Assembly: GCF_002078875.1 (NCBI RefSeq)
Contig: NC_034438.1
Coordinates: forward strand, 15,857,964-15,921,963
Source: Numida meleagris
Lineage: Eukaryota; Chordata; Aves; Galliformes; Numididae
DNA: 64,000 bases
Direction of reading: 5' to 3'
Shown: positions 32,601 to 43,996 of the stretch, piece by piece
How positions within the stretch are numbered: the first letter of the stretch is position 1
Layout of the letters: each line of letters starts with the position of its first letter
Position numbers and translations under genes: made by a program
The notes under the pieces: model-generated
Told to the model about the DNA's origin: nothing
What the model saw: the letters and a program-made list of their open reading frames with translations, nothing else
Database searches by the model: none

Positions 32601-33189
32601 AGAACATCTCAGGCAGATCAAGGGTATCTAAAAATATTAGATAATGCCATAGAATATGCGAGACTGTTATAAAACAACACTGACTCCATTTCTGTTAAAC
32701 TGGTAGGTCAGCCCCTCCTGTTTGGCCATGAAACTGCTATAGGTCATGCAACAAAGCATATCACATGTACCTTATTTTCTGCTTCTATGAAAACATCACA
32801 AAGAGCCATTATCATGACCTTGTTTGACCTAGAGATGCAAATAACATCATAAAGAGCCATTATCATGATCTTGTTTGACCTAGAGATACACATAAGAGGG
32901 AGATATTATCAGAAGGATGATAGCTGAGGTGGGATGGAGACTCAGGATGTCTGGTAGGACACAGCAAGAAACTACAAGTTTGCTTCAGTTAAAGAATCAC
33001 ACTGCAGAATCTGTTTCAAGACATTAAAAGTAGCCTGTGCTAAGCAGTGTGTGTCTTTGTGATGACGCCTTCATTGAAAATCCTGTTCTCCAGGCAGCCA
33101 CCATTTTAAGTTCATCCAATAACTGAAAATATGTAAATTGCGTACATATTAAGAAGATAATTCTGGGAGTTATTGAATAGCATCTGAAA
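29691..33189. other. Unique AT-rich DNA
   Basis: No recognisable gene or CR1. It contains a TTA microsatellite (about 31966-31983), an AGATTAGATTAGATTAG tract near 31850, and a 51 bp tandem duplication at 32792-32893. The segment around 32660-33110 has ATAAAACAACACTG-type sequence that could be an old LTR, but no ends were found. Confidence 0.45.
32792..32893. repeat. 51 bp tandem duplication
   Basis: AACATCACAAAGAGCCATTA at 32792 recurs as AACATCATAAAGAGCCATTA at 32843, and both copies continue TCATGA(C/T)CTTGTTTGACC and TAGAGAT(G/A)CA. Only a few differences separate the units, so the duplication is fairly recent compared with the surrounding repeats. Confidence 0.9.
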
Positions 33190-34427
33190 GACAATGCAGT
33201 CACTGGTCACAGCAAACACATGTTTATGAGGGAAAGGTCCAATTTAACCAATTTAATCTCATTTTATTGCATTTATACCCTCCTACTTGACCAAGAGAAG
33301 CCTGTTAATGTATTATTTTTGGATTTCAGCAAAGCTTTCAGTACTTGTATAGTTTCTCACAATATCCTTCAGGTTAAAATGTTCAGCTTACTGTAGGCAG
33401 ACAAAAATATAATGTGATAGGTTGACAGATCAGGCTTAAAAGGTTTTAGTAAATGGATTTACATCAGGCTGGCAGCCAGTCACAAGTGGGGTTCTACATA
33501 GCTCCATTTAAGAAACTTCAATGTTTTAATCGCTTACTTGAGTACTTGAAGGCATACTAAGTAAATTTGTTGACGATAGTAAACTGGGAGAAGCTGTTGA
33601 CTCCCTCTAGGGTAGAGAGGCTTTGCAGCAAGATCTTGACAAAATGAAGGGCTGGACAATCAGCAGCTACATTAACATAAGCTACATAAGAGCAAGAGCT
33701 GAATTTCACAGCTGGGATGGGGCAACCCTGGGTATAAGTACAGCTGATGGATGAGCAGCTGAAGAACACTCCTGTGGAAAGGGATCTGGGAGTTCTAAAT
33801 GACAACCACTTGAATTTGAATCAGTAGTGTGCCTTGGCAGCCAGAAGGGCAAGCCATAGCCATAGGTACATCAGGCCCAGCACTGCCACCAGGTAATGGA
33901 AGAGATTATCCCATTCTGCTCTGCGCTGTGCAGCTTCATCTCAAGTACTGTATGTAGTTTTGGATGCCACAGTATAAGGACAAAAAACTGCTAGAGAGCA
34001 CACAAAGGAGGGCAACAAAGATGCAGAAGGGTCCAGAGGGCAAGACATACGATGAGTGGCTGAAGTCCCTTAGTTTATTCAGCCCAAAGAAGGGGAAGCT
34101 GAGAGGAGTCATTGCAACTTACAGCTCTTCATGAGAGGAGCAGAGGGGCAGCACTGAGCTCTGCTCTCTGGTGACAGCAACAGGACCCAAGAGAACAGAA
34201 TGGCTCTGTGTCAGGAGTGGGTCAAGGGAGTGTTAAGGAAAGGTTCTGCACCTGGAACAGGCTCCTTGGGAAAGACGTCACAGCCCCAAGATACTGGAGT
34301 TCAAGAAATGTTTGGACAGTGCTCTCAGACATAGAGTTTGAATTTTGTATGGTCATGTGTGAAGCCAGGAGTTGAACACAAGGATCCTGGTGGGTCACTC
34401 CCAGCCCAGGATGTTCAATAATAAATT
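33190..34427 (+). mobile_element. Old CR1, plus strand, RT to 3' end
   Basis: CR1 ORF2 order is preserved: GGATTTCAGCAAAGCTTTC (motif A region), TTTGTTGACGATAGTAAAC (motif C, F-V-D-D-S-K-L-G), GTGGAAAGGGATCTGGGAG, CTCAAGTACTGTATG, AAAGGAGGGCAACAAAG, then the 3' UTR shared with 16353-16873. The element ends GCCCAGGATGTTCAATA without a long tail. It is heavily frameshifted. Confidence 0.9.
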
Positions 34428-34715
34428 GTAAATGTTACAGGTTAAAACTTTCAATTACCCAGTTTTCTATGGTCTTTGTGAGTTTCAGTGTTGTAAACAA
34501 GGTATAAAATGTAGAAAACCATTTTCCCTTAACACCATGAGAGAAAATAGTATTTTTTTATCTCAAAATTTTGGTTTTATTTAATCTTGATCTGTTTGTT
34601 TCTATATATTTTCTTAAAAGTCATTTTTGAGAAAACAGGTTGTTTATGCCATTCTATGATTCTGTGTTTATGTACCTGAACCAGATTTCTTCTAACAAAG
34701 TCCATGTTTCACTTC

Positions 34716-34866
34716 ATAGAATCACAGAATCATAAAATCTTTTGAGTTGGAAGGGAGCTTTAGAGGTCATCTAGTTTGACTCCCTTGTAATGAACAGGAG
34801 CATCTACAGCTACATCAAGTTGCTCAGAGCCCCATCCAGCCTGACCTCTTGAATGTTTCAAGAGTT
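34716..34866 (-). mobile_element. CR1 3' UTR fragment, minus strand
   Basis: ATAGAATCACAGAATCATAA, TTTTGAGTTGGAAGGGAGC, GAGGTCATCTAGTTTGAC and CATCCAGCCTGACCTCTTGA give the minus-strand CR1 3' end, same subfamily as 36412-37062. A stray GCCATTCTATGATTCTGTG at 34648-34666 could be the tail of another, almost lost, plus-strand copy. Confidence 0.88.
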
Positions 34867-36411
34867 CATTTTCATCATCGGTTATGGGTCATTATACTTT
34901 ATATTTCTTCAGCCAAGAAAGAACACCATTTGGTATATTATTTAATATATAGATCCAGTACTGCTGGATAGACCACCAAAATATGAACATAATTACAGTG
35001 AGCCCATAAAAAAAGCGTAAACTCAAATGTAAAACCCAGCCAGCAACTAAGAGTAGTCCTTACACTGTCAAATGTAGAGTTACAAAGATTTATGACTAGC
35101 TACATAAATAACTGCTCATCCAAACATGCCAAAGAAAAACTGTATATGTATAAGATGACTAGCGTATCATTAACTTACTTAACCAATTCACTTTATTTAG
35201 TACAGATAACAAGAGAACTGTGAGATTTCAAGACTCAATGCTCCTAGAACTTTATTTCTTGACAGCTATTGTTAAATCAGAGTGAGTAAGCAGCAGCTAT
35301 GAAGCTCCCATCACCACCAAATACAAAAATATAGACAATCAGTATGAAACACTTTTCTGATTTGCAGCTTGAAAACTATTTTTAAAAACTTATAACTTAC
35401 TTACATGATTTCTGCAGCCCACATCAATTAATGTACATCATAACCATAAATATCCAGTACTATTGTACATTGTTTATAGAATGAGAACCTTTACTCATAT
35501 ATAATCTTGAGACTGTCCTATGGCAGACTGTCATACAGTGTGAATAACTACTTTGACTCATCCTCAAAGTCAGAGCAGGTGGTTTAGGACTGTAAAGCTT
35601 AGGAGGTTAAAAGCCTGAGTATGTATTTTCAGACAAGGAAAAACCACAAGGAGAAACACTAGTATCTGAAGATGTTATATGTAAAGACTAAAAAAGTCAA
35701 ATGTACAACTTTTCTTTGGGGCTCTTTGTCATCTCTATCATAAAATCTTAAACTTGGTCATGAAAGTGATGAAAGGCAATCTTATTCTTCCTTTTGTCAG
35801 TTAAGGTGATATCTAACTTCAGGATACTTTTACATTTTTCACCTAAGCGAAGAAAATTGCTTGGGTTGACAAGGGAGGATGAGTAAGCCTACCATCATCT
35901 CACTGCTGCAGTGCAAAAGTTAAACTTCCTCAGGAGGAATTCCAGACTTCTACCCTTCAGCTATGGAAAACCATGAGATTAGTTGAGACACATTTTGTAT
36001 TTCCACACAGCTCAGTTAAAATATTTGAATCAGACAAAGAAAGGAACAAATTAGAGACAGAAAATGGATATCTGACTATAGACTACAGAAATGTTCAAAA
36101 GCTACATGATATACTGAGGAAAAGACTGCCCAGCAGGGTTGTCTTTGATGGAGAGTTTGTAGGTCAAAATCAGGTCCAATGGATAATGGACCAGAGAGTG
36201 AAATTTTTTTTAAGTTTTGTCTGAAAAAGGAAGATAAAGCTTTTACACTTTTCCAATAGTTTTTTTCAGGCTGTAATGTTCTTTATATATTTTTTTCTAA
36301 TGTTTAATCCTAAGTGAGATTTCAAGATATTTGAACGTTTATGAAGATACATGTAGAATTTAGAAGCTGAAACTCTGGAATGATTCTATTATTCCAGAAT
36401 CTAATATTCCA
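34867..36411. other. Unique AT-rich DNA
   Basis: No repeat or gene is recognised. An 83-codon open frame at 35973-36224 has no family signature and no splice context that supports it. Confidence 0.5.
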
Positions 36412-37062
36412 GAATCACAGAACCATAGAATCCTTAGAGTTGGAAGGGACCTTTGAAGGTCATCTAGTCTAGCTCTCCTGCAATGAACATGGACACCAAC
36501 AGCTAGATCAGGTTGTCCAGGGCCTGATCCAGCCTCGCCTTGAAAGTCTCCAGGGATGGGGCATCCACCACATCTCTGGGCAACCTGCTGCAGTGCCTCA
36601 CCGCACTCACTGAAAAAGTCTTTTTCCTTATACCTACCTTAAATCTACCCTCTTTAAGCTTGAAGTCATTTCCCCTTGTTCTATCACAACAGACCTTGCT
36701 AAAGAGTCTGTCCCCTACTGAAAGGCCACTACCTGGTCACCTCACAGCCTTGTCTTCTCCAGCCTGAACAGCCCTAGCTCTGTCAGCCAGACCTCGTAGG
36801 AGAGCTGTTCCATTCTGTGGATCATTTTTGTGGCCCTCCTCCAGATATGCTCCAACAGGTCTCGTCTCTCTTGTACTGAGGACTCCACATCTGGACACAG
36901 TACTCCAGGTGAGATCTCACCATTGCAGAGTAGAGGGGCAGGATCACCTCCCTCGACCTGCTGGTCACATTTCTTTTGATTCAGCCCAAGATATGGTTGT
37001 CTTTCTGGGCTGCAAGGGTACACAGCATGCTCGGTCCCTGCACTTACTATCCAGCCCATTCA
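36412..37062 (-). mobile_element. CR1, minus strand, ORF2 C-terminus and 3' UTR
   Basis: Starts CCAGAATCACAGAACCATAG (tail), then AGTTGGAAGGGACCTTTG and GCAACCTGCTGCAGTGCCTC, CCCCTTGTTCTATCACAAC, CTGGACACAGTACTCCAGG and GTAGAGGGGCAGGATCACC, ending near 37062 with a truncated 5' side. Minus-strand frames are fragmentary (R-R-A-T-K-M-I at about 36820). Confidence 0.93.
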
Positions 37063-40000
37063 AAGTATGTCAGAGATACTAGAACACCTTCCAGTTTTGG
37101 CTTTCTGAATCATGTAGAGAACTAATATCACTGAAATCAAAATAGGAAGAAGTGTGTTTGGTCAATGCTCTTAATCAGGAAGGATATCTGGAATGGAGTA
37201 AGACTTTGAGGAGTGAGCTTGAATGTCTAACATTCTCAAGGGAATTTTTGTCATATCCCAATGCCTTTTGCACTTGCAGTTTTTTTTTTACAATAATGAC
37301 TTTTATTTTTTCTGCCAAACTACCTGTTCTGTTATTTGCATTAAATGTAATTCAGCATAGAACTTTCTTCCATGGATGAATGGTAATGATGTAAGGTGTG
37401 ACTCTTAGGAGTTTTCATTAAATCTTTGCAAAGGTCAGCCAACAGTAAATCCTCACAATAATCCTTATTTTAAGCTAATTTTGTAAGTATAACAGCACAA
37501 CTGAAAGATATATATGCTCAGAAGGCATGTACAGCCTTTCTCAATATTTTCCTTTTTTTCTGGTTTAATTAGTTAATGGTTTAAATAGTTCATGTTAGAC
37601 AGGGTTACTTGCAACTCTTTAATTGCCTATATTCTAAAAAGAAATTGTAATTTATCTGCAGGATCTAATACTTAGATGGGGGTTTATTGCTTTTCTGTCT
37701 TTTATCTATATGTATTTACATCTATGTATACATTAAAATAAACATTTTCCTAAATGCTTTGCACTTAATATCACAGTGATCTGTTGAAACATATTTTCTG
37801 AGAAAGATCACATATTTTGTACTTAAATGTGTTAAAATATAATAAATCAAAAAAATACATGAATCACTTTTTAAAAATATCTTAAATGAGAACAGTGATA
37901 AATACGTCTTGCATTTTGTCTTGTGACTCATTCTTTGACAGTAATTCTTCAGTGTAAAGGATTAATGTACTGGAGAATCAATACGCTTTCAGACACACTA
38001 CATCAGTATGTTTCCTTTGTTGGTCCATACTTTCATTATTAATAGTTTATGTCAGTAGTGCCCTCTGTGTGTCTGAGGTATTCTTAATTTATTCAATCTC
38101 TCCGGCATTCTTCACTAAATGAGGGATCTCAGGTAGCATGACAGATTCAGGAACCAAAATTAAAATTAATATATTGCAATTAAGATTGCCAAAGTAAACC
38201 ACACATTCATTGCAGTATTTAGTTGGATTGCTTTTACACTTCAAGGATTTGGGTTTTGTTTTCTGCTTTTTTAATGAGCTTGACAAATTAGTAATTCCAA
38301 TTTTGTCCTAGTTATAAAATCTACCACTTTTAGGTTTTTAAAATATATTATTTAATAAATGTTATCAATTTTCTGGAAGTTAACATGACAGAGATAGTTT
38401 TGCTTGCTAGATAAATTCCTTGTAACTGTGTTTCTTTAATAATTGAATTGAAATTGAAACACCATTACCAGGAAATTACATTGTTATTTAAAAATGACTG
38501 CCCCTACAGTTCCCCAGATGAACAAAAAAAAGTATGCACTTGGGCAGAACTAACATAACAGGATCTTATAGCCCAGTCCAACCTGATTCTTACATGTGTT
38601 GCAATCTTCTAATTTCAGAATACGCTGTGAGTGCATTCTGTGCTGTATCTCCTGTGCACAACAGCCATAGCGCTCACATCATTTCGCAGTTTGGCAGAAG
38701 CAAATAGCAGCACCCTTCCAGTTGTTCCTTGGGCAGTCAGTCTGCACCTTCAGCTCCCAAGACTGTCTGCATGATGCATATCTTGCAGCTGACAAACCTG
38801 TTCACGTGCTGCAGACTACTACCAAGTCAGCCTTCACAGCACAAAAATGCAGTCATTTCTCATTCTGCCAGTGGTGTCAAGTTTCCCACTGCAGTGGGCT
38901 GAATGACATACTGTGAGCTGACACCTGCCTCTGTTCGTAGTCATTTGAAGCACAGAGTTTGGTAGGATAAAAGGCAGTTGTCAGTTTCTCATTCAAGGTA
39001 ACTGTTAGCTCATTCAGAGAGAACCTGTGTGGATGTGTACTGTGTGGATGATAAGCATGCCTCTGCAAAATGAGGTGTTTCCAGTTTAGCAGTACAAAAA
39101 TAACTTGTTGGTCAACACTGGATTCACGTCTAGTATAAGAAATCATCCATCATCCCATATGACAACTTTTACTCAGTAAAAGCAGTAAAGACTACACCCT
39201 TGATTTTACACTTTCACCAAACATAAGGTGATTGTTTGCCTAATCTTGCCCACATTGATCAAGTGGACAGAAGGCACAGTTTCTCTGTCTCATTGCCCAA
39301 AAATGCTCTGAGCTGTTCTCCCAAGGGGCACATGGATAACTGTCATCACAGAGGAAGAAGGAGGGCTAAATCTTTGTCTCAGTAACAACTCAGTCCCTTA
39401 TGAGCTGTTGGGACAGTTCATATCAGTACTGCTCCTCATGAAAACCATTTGCAAGATTATGGTCTTTTGCTAATTAAGAGATGAATCCTAAAATGCCTAT
39501 GGTTGCAAGTTGCAAGCTGCAAGCTAAAGTGCCAATGCCCTGTACAAAAGTTCTGACAGATATTTTTCTTGTATATTTTCGGTGTCATTTTTAGATCAGT
39601 TTTTCTGCTACATCAGAAATTTGACATTTGCTGTAGTACATGTTTTGTGCTTTTGTGTTGTTCTTTTTTGCCCTTGAGTTTACCCTTCCAAATCTCCCAT
39701 AAGTCAGAAATCATTGAAACTTGCCACGGCATTCAGCTATCCATGAAATAATAACCTGTTTCCCTTTGTGCCCTTTTGTACTTCCATTAGTTTTGATTTC
39801 ACAACCTTTAGCAAGGGATCAATGGATTGAAGTTCCATTGCCAGTAAGCCCGCCTGTCATATGGCATTTTGTAAAGATTTACACTAGAGGAAATAAAATT
39901 GAGTTTCGTAACACATGATGAGCTAATTAGCTTCTGCTTATCCCTCAGATTTGTGTGTTAGAACCATATAGTACATTAAACACGTCTAGTGTGTCTATAC

Positions 40001-43000
40001 ACAATACAAAGTCTCCCATTGCTCTATTCACAAGAGCAATGCTGGTTATTTGAGAACACCATACTCTTATAAGCAGGATATTTTGCCTTCATATTTCAGT
40101 CCCTGGGCTTTTAAAGAAACGTAAACAACCAAGTAGTCAGGAAAAGGAAGGATAAAAACAGATGTGAATATAGAAACTGACAGACAAAAGGGAGAAAGAA
40201 AGGGGGAGAAAAAAAAGGAAGATGTTCACACTCCAGTGGTATTTGTGAGAGGAGGGAAATGCATTCAAGAGTATACAGAGTCCTTTGATGTGAGCACTTT
40301 ATGTAAGCACCTGTCCCCTAGAGATAGTAGCACTTTGAAATGTAGAAACAGATTTCTACTTTTATTCTGTAAAGCTTCTAAATTGAAAGGTGCTCCTAGT
40401 AAAATCTCTTCTCCCTTTTCCCTTTTCTCATTTGTCCCTAATAAATTAATCATCATGAATAACTAAATAGGTCTCTAATTAAATAATGCAAACTTTAAAT
40501 CTTCAAGTTACCATCTAATCCTAACAGCAGTAACGAGTCCAAATATTCAGCATGGAAGTACAACTTCAGCTCTTACTTTCAAAAGTTTCAGCCTTGGCAG
40601 TTAAACACCTGAGTTGAAGACCCCAATCTCTCAGGATGTGTAGATGAACGACCCTTTTGCCCTTGCAGGCCTTCATCTAAGAAAAGTGCTCAGTATAGGG
40701 AGTATGCTGTAGTTTAGCCAAGGCCATAGCAGCGTAGAACACGAGCCAGGGGCTTCAATTTTTGACTTGTGTAGCAGCAGGTTCAATTTCCTTCTCAGCA
40801 TGAGGATTAAAAACCCTGCAAGCAAACGGTGACCTTCAGGCAAATGGCCTTTGAAATAGAGGAAAAGTATGACTCAATAATTCTGCAAACTGTTCTGTTA
40901 TGTATGGCATAACATACAAATCAGACAAATAGGAGAACTGACCAAGTTTTTTGGGAGGTCTGCTGGAAAGGAAAATGCAGACCCTACTTTAACTTTCTGA
41001 CCAGGCACTAGCTTTCTTATAGGCATTGTTATGCCGGTATATTAATAATGTATTGAGTAGGAACATGACTGAGAATACACAGGAATTAGGTACAAAATAA
41101 GAAAAAGTGGTTTGGGAAAAAAAGACAAGAAAGAATTCATTGAATCTGCAACTGTTACTCAGCCATTTCCTGATAAGCTTTCTAACATATGCTTTTTCTT
41201 TTCTTCAAAGTAGTTGTTATCTTTTCTGAAATAAATCCATTTTTTTTAATAAATGCAATGTACAATTTTTGCATGTTAGATTTGCAAAATCATTCTTTAG
41301 TTTTTAAAACTACCTCAGGACCTACACTTCTATAGAGAGTGATCTATTCCAATATAATTTGTCTGAGTTTCTGGAATTTTTCTTAGTTTTCAGTCATTCT
41401 TGACTGCAATTATGAAAAGTGCAGATTGCATAGTCATCTCTACCTGCTCTAACGAGCTTAGCTGAAATATGGTCACATAATGGATCAGATCCACTTCCCA
41501 CCAATACTGATAGTTTTCTACTGAGTGCAAAATGGGTGAATACTCAGATGCTGGGTACTTGTTTTTCTCATCTCTATATAAAAATAGTTCTATTCAAAAA
41601 TTACTAGGTCAGTTTCCTCTTAGATCCTTTTGATTTGTAACTCATAATATTTAATTTGGAGTTGTGATAAAAGAGAAAATAGAGAAAAACACTGCACTGA
41701 ATGATGTGAGGTAAGCTGTTTCAGAAGGTACCTGAAGATATAAAGCAGAATCCACATAGTTTTCTATATATTTCTATATTCGCTGAAAATCAAAAGCTTA
41801 GAAAAGACCTCTAAGCCACGATCTTGTTTTTTGGTGATGTGGATGACCTAACACCTAACTGTTTTTTATTCAGATTCTCTACGAGAATGAAACATAAAGC
41901 TTCTTCATAACATTTACATATGTCATCAAATAATTTAAGATTTATGTAAATCATTTACAATTCATTAAAATATCACTTTAAAAGGAGAGAATCATGTTAA
42001 TTTATGCGTCAGAATATTGAACATTGCTTTTCAAATTATGACACTTCTTTGATTTCTTTAATGCACTAGAAACAGAGAAAGATGCACAGCTGTTTCCACT
42101 CTCTATATTTCAATCCAAGTAGTAAATGGGTATTTGAAATGCATACTTCTTCTTGGATTCACTACCTTGGAATACATTGTCTGTGTATGTGAAGTGACCA
42201 CAGTTTTTAGCTGATTTATGCTGATCATTTGGAAATCTCCAACAAACCCATCAAACCAGGTAGTATTGGTGGTAGCTGAACTCCTTTTACTCTCCATTCC
42301 ACACACATGACTAATGAACACTGGACATTCCATTCAGAGCCATCTGCACTCATCCTGTCATCCAGTGCTTTTAAAGAAATACGCTTGCAAATCAAAGACT
42401 GGATTACTAATACATATATATATCACAATTGGAAAAATCATTTATTCTTATTTGTGCAGGTTATATTAATGTTTATTTTAATTTGCTTTTGCTCTTTGGG
42501 TGAGCACAATATATGAAAGACAGAAGGGATGTTTGTTTTCTTCATGTGCGCCTTGAATCTGGACTAACGTCTGTGAAATTTTGTGACCAATAATAATCTA
42601 CAGTGAAGCACTTGCACTAAGAAGTTGTTCTGTGTCTTGATTGATATAAATCAGCCTTTGCTGAAAAGAGTTTCCCAGTCTCCAGATATTTTAGAAAATA
42701 CATGCAATACCTGTAAGTAAAATTAGAAAATTACTACTCAATTCCAACCTACTTGGTAACACTTTGAAAACAATATTGATTCCAAGTATTAATTTTCATT
42801 TAATCATATGAAAAGATATTTTTTTCTTTTTTTTTAATAATTATCCAAAATGCCACTGAAAACTTAGAGCACTGATGATACTGAATTTTAAAAAATCCAA
42901 CACTTTATAGACTGATTTTTTAAATCTGTGCAAGACACTACTATCAATAATTCAAAATGAAGTTCAAGAAGAAGATTGCTTGTACCCAATTCACATGTAG

Positions 43001-43587
43001 TGAATAGCACGGCAATCTTCTAATTAAAACTGAAATTTAAGGACAGAATCCACTTTAATTCAGATGCCTATCTACTTGTAAACAGAGAGCATATAGAAAG
43101 CAACAATCTTCCTTTGTGTCTTAACAGAGACAAATTGCTCTGATGCTGAATCTGCAAAACTGTCATCCAAACTGATAGAACTGTTTTATAAAATGTTTTA
43201 ACACTGAAAAAAAAAATCTGGCTAAAGATTGGTTAAGTATAATCTTAAATGTTATGGAATGAATGCTGTGAAATACAGGATTTTGACGCAGAATTCACTC
43301 TGGAATTCCAGAGGACAAAAAGTGAGAAAGAGTGTTGCGATAAAATTTATTTTTTGTAAGACCCAGGAAAAACTACATCTGCCACATTTTTTAGGCTTTT
43401 GTTTTCCTTCCAAGTGCCATTAATATTTCTGAGATGCATGACTTTGCTGTGTTCTCTTGTTGGTGACTGAATAATTCTAAGTACAGCACCACATCCCTGA
43501 TTCATTTCCCTTTGTGTGAAGCAAAGACTACTTTCATTCTTCTTTTTCCCTGGAACTGTTTATTCCTAAATAACCTCCTACTCTATG
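37063..43587. other. Long unique AT-rich stretch
   Basis: About 6.5 kb without recognisable mobile elements or genes. A perfect 9 bp hairpin stem (CATTGCTCT / AGAGCAATG, 7 base loop) lies at 40017-40041. Nothing else with a clear identity is seen. Confidence 0.45.
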
Positions 43588-43790
43588 CTTGTATGTGGGT
43601 CACAACGGCTCCTTATTAAGCAAAAGCCTCTCATTAGTACTCGATGCTGCTACGCAAGTATAGCTATTATGCCTGTGCGCACAATTGAATGAACCCGGAA
43701 GCTCCGAAAGTTGGGAAAGTACCTGTGCGGTCAAAGAAGGATCTAGAAGACAGAAGAACAAACCAGACGGAGGGCGGGCAGCCCATGACA

Positions 43791-43919
43791 TGGAGCCTTG
43801 TGCATGGTGTGTGACCAAGGCTGTGATTAGACGTGGAGCCGCGTGCACAGTGCGTGACTGAGGCTGTGATTGGACGTGGAGCATTGTGCACAGTGCGTGA
43901 CCAAGGCTGTGACTGGACA
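43791..43919 (+). repeat. Triple 43 bp tandem repeat in LTR U3
   Basis: Three units start at 43791, 43834 and 43877, each TGGAGC...GTGCA..GTG.GTGAC followed by AGGCTGTGA(T/C)T(A/G)GAC. The second copy contains ATTGG (inverted CCAAT); the others carry ATTAG and ACTGG there. The position upstream of the poly(A) signal and the tandem layout are typical of retroviral enhancers. Confidence 0.9.
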
Positions 43920-43990
43920 GAAGTTACGAAACCAGCACGTGTCATGGATGCGGTCTGTTGTACAGGTGTAATACCGGAAGTGTCCCAGGG

Positions 43991-43996
43991 AATAAA
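43991..43996 (+). promoter_or_regulatory. LTR polyadenylation signal
   Basis: AATAAA lies within GGGAATAAACGAGATC, about 104 bp before the LTR end, in the place expected of the R-region signal. Confidence 0.6.

Noticed and set aside
32660..33110. Possible old LTR
   Set aside because: No TG...CA ends with target duplication could be found, and no poly(A) signal or TATA is placed sensibly.
40017..40041. Perfect 9 bp hairpin as a possible terminator or small RNA
   Set aside because: Short stem with no context; such hairpins are frequent by chance in this length of DNA.
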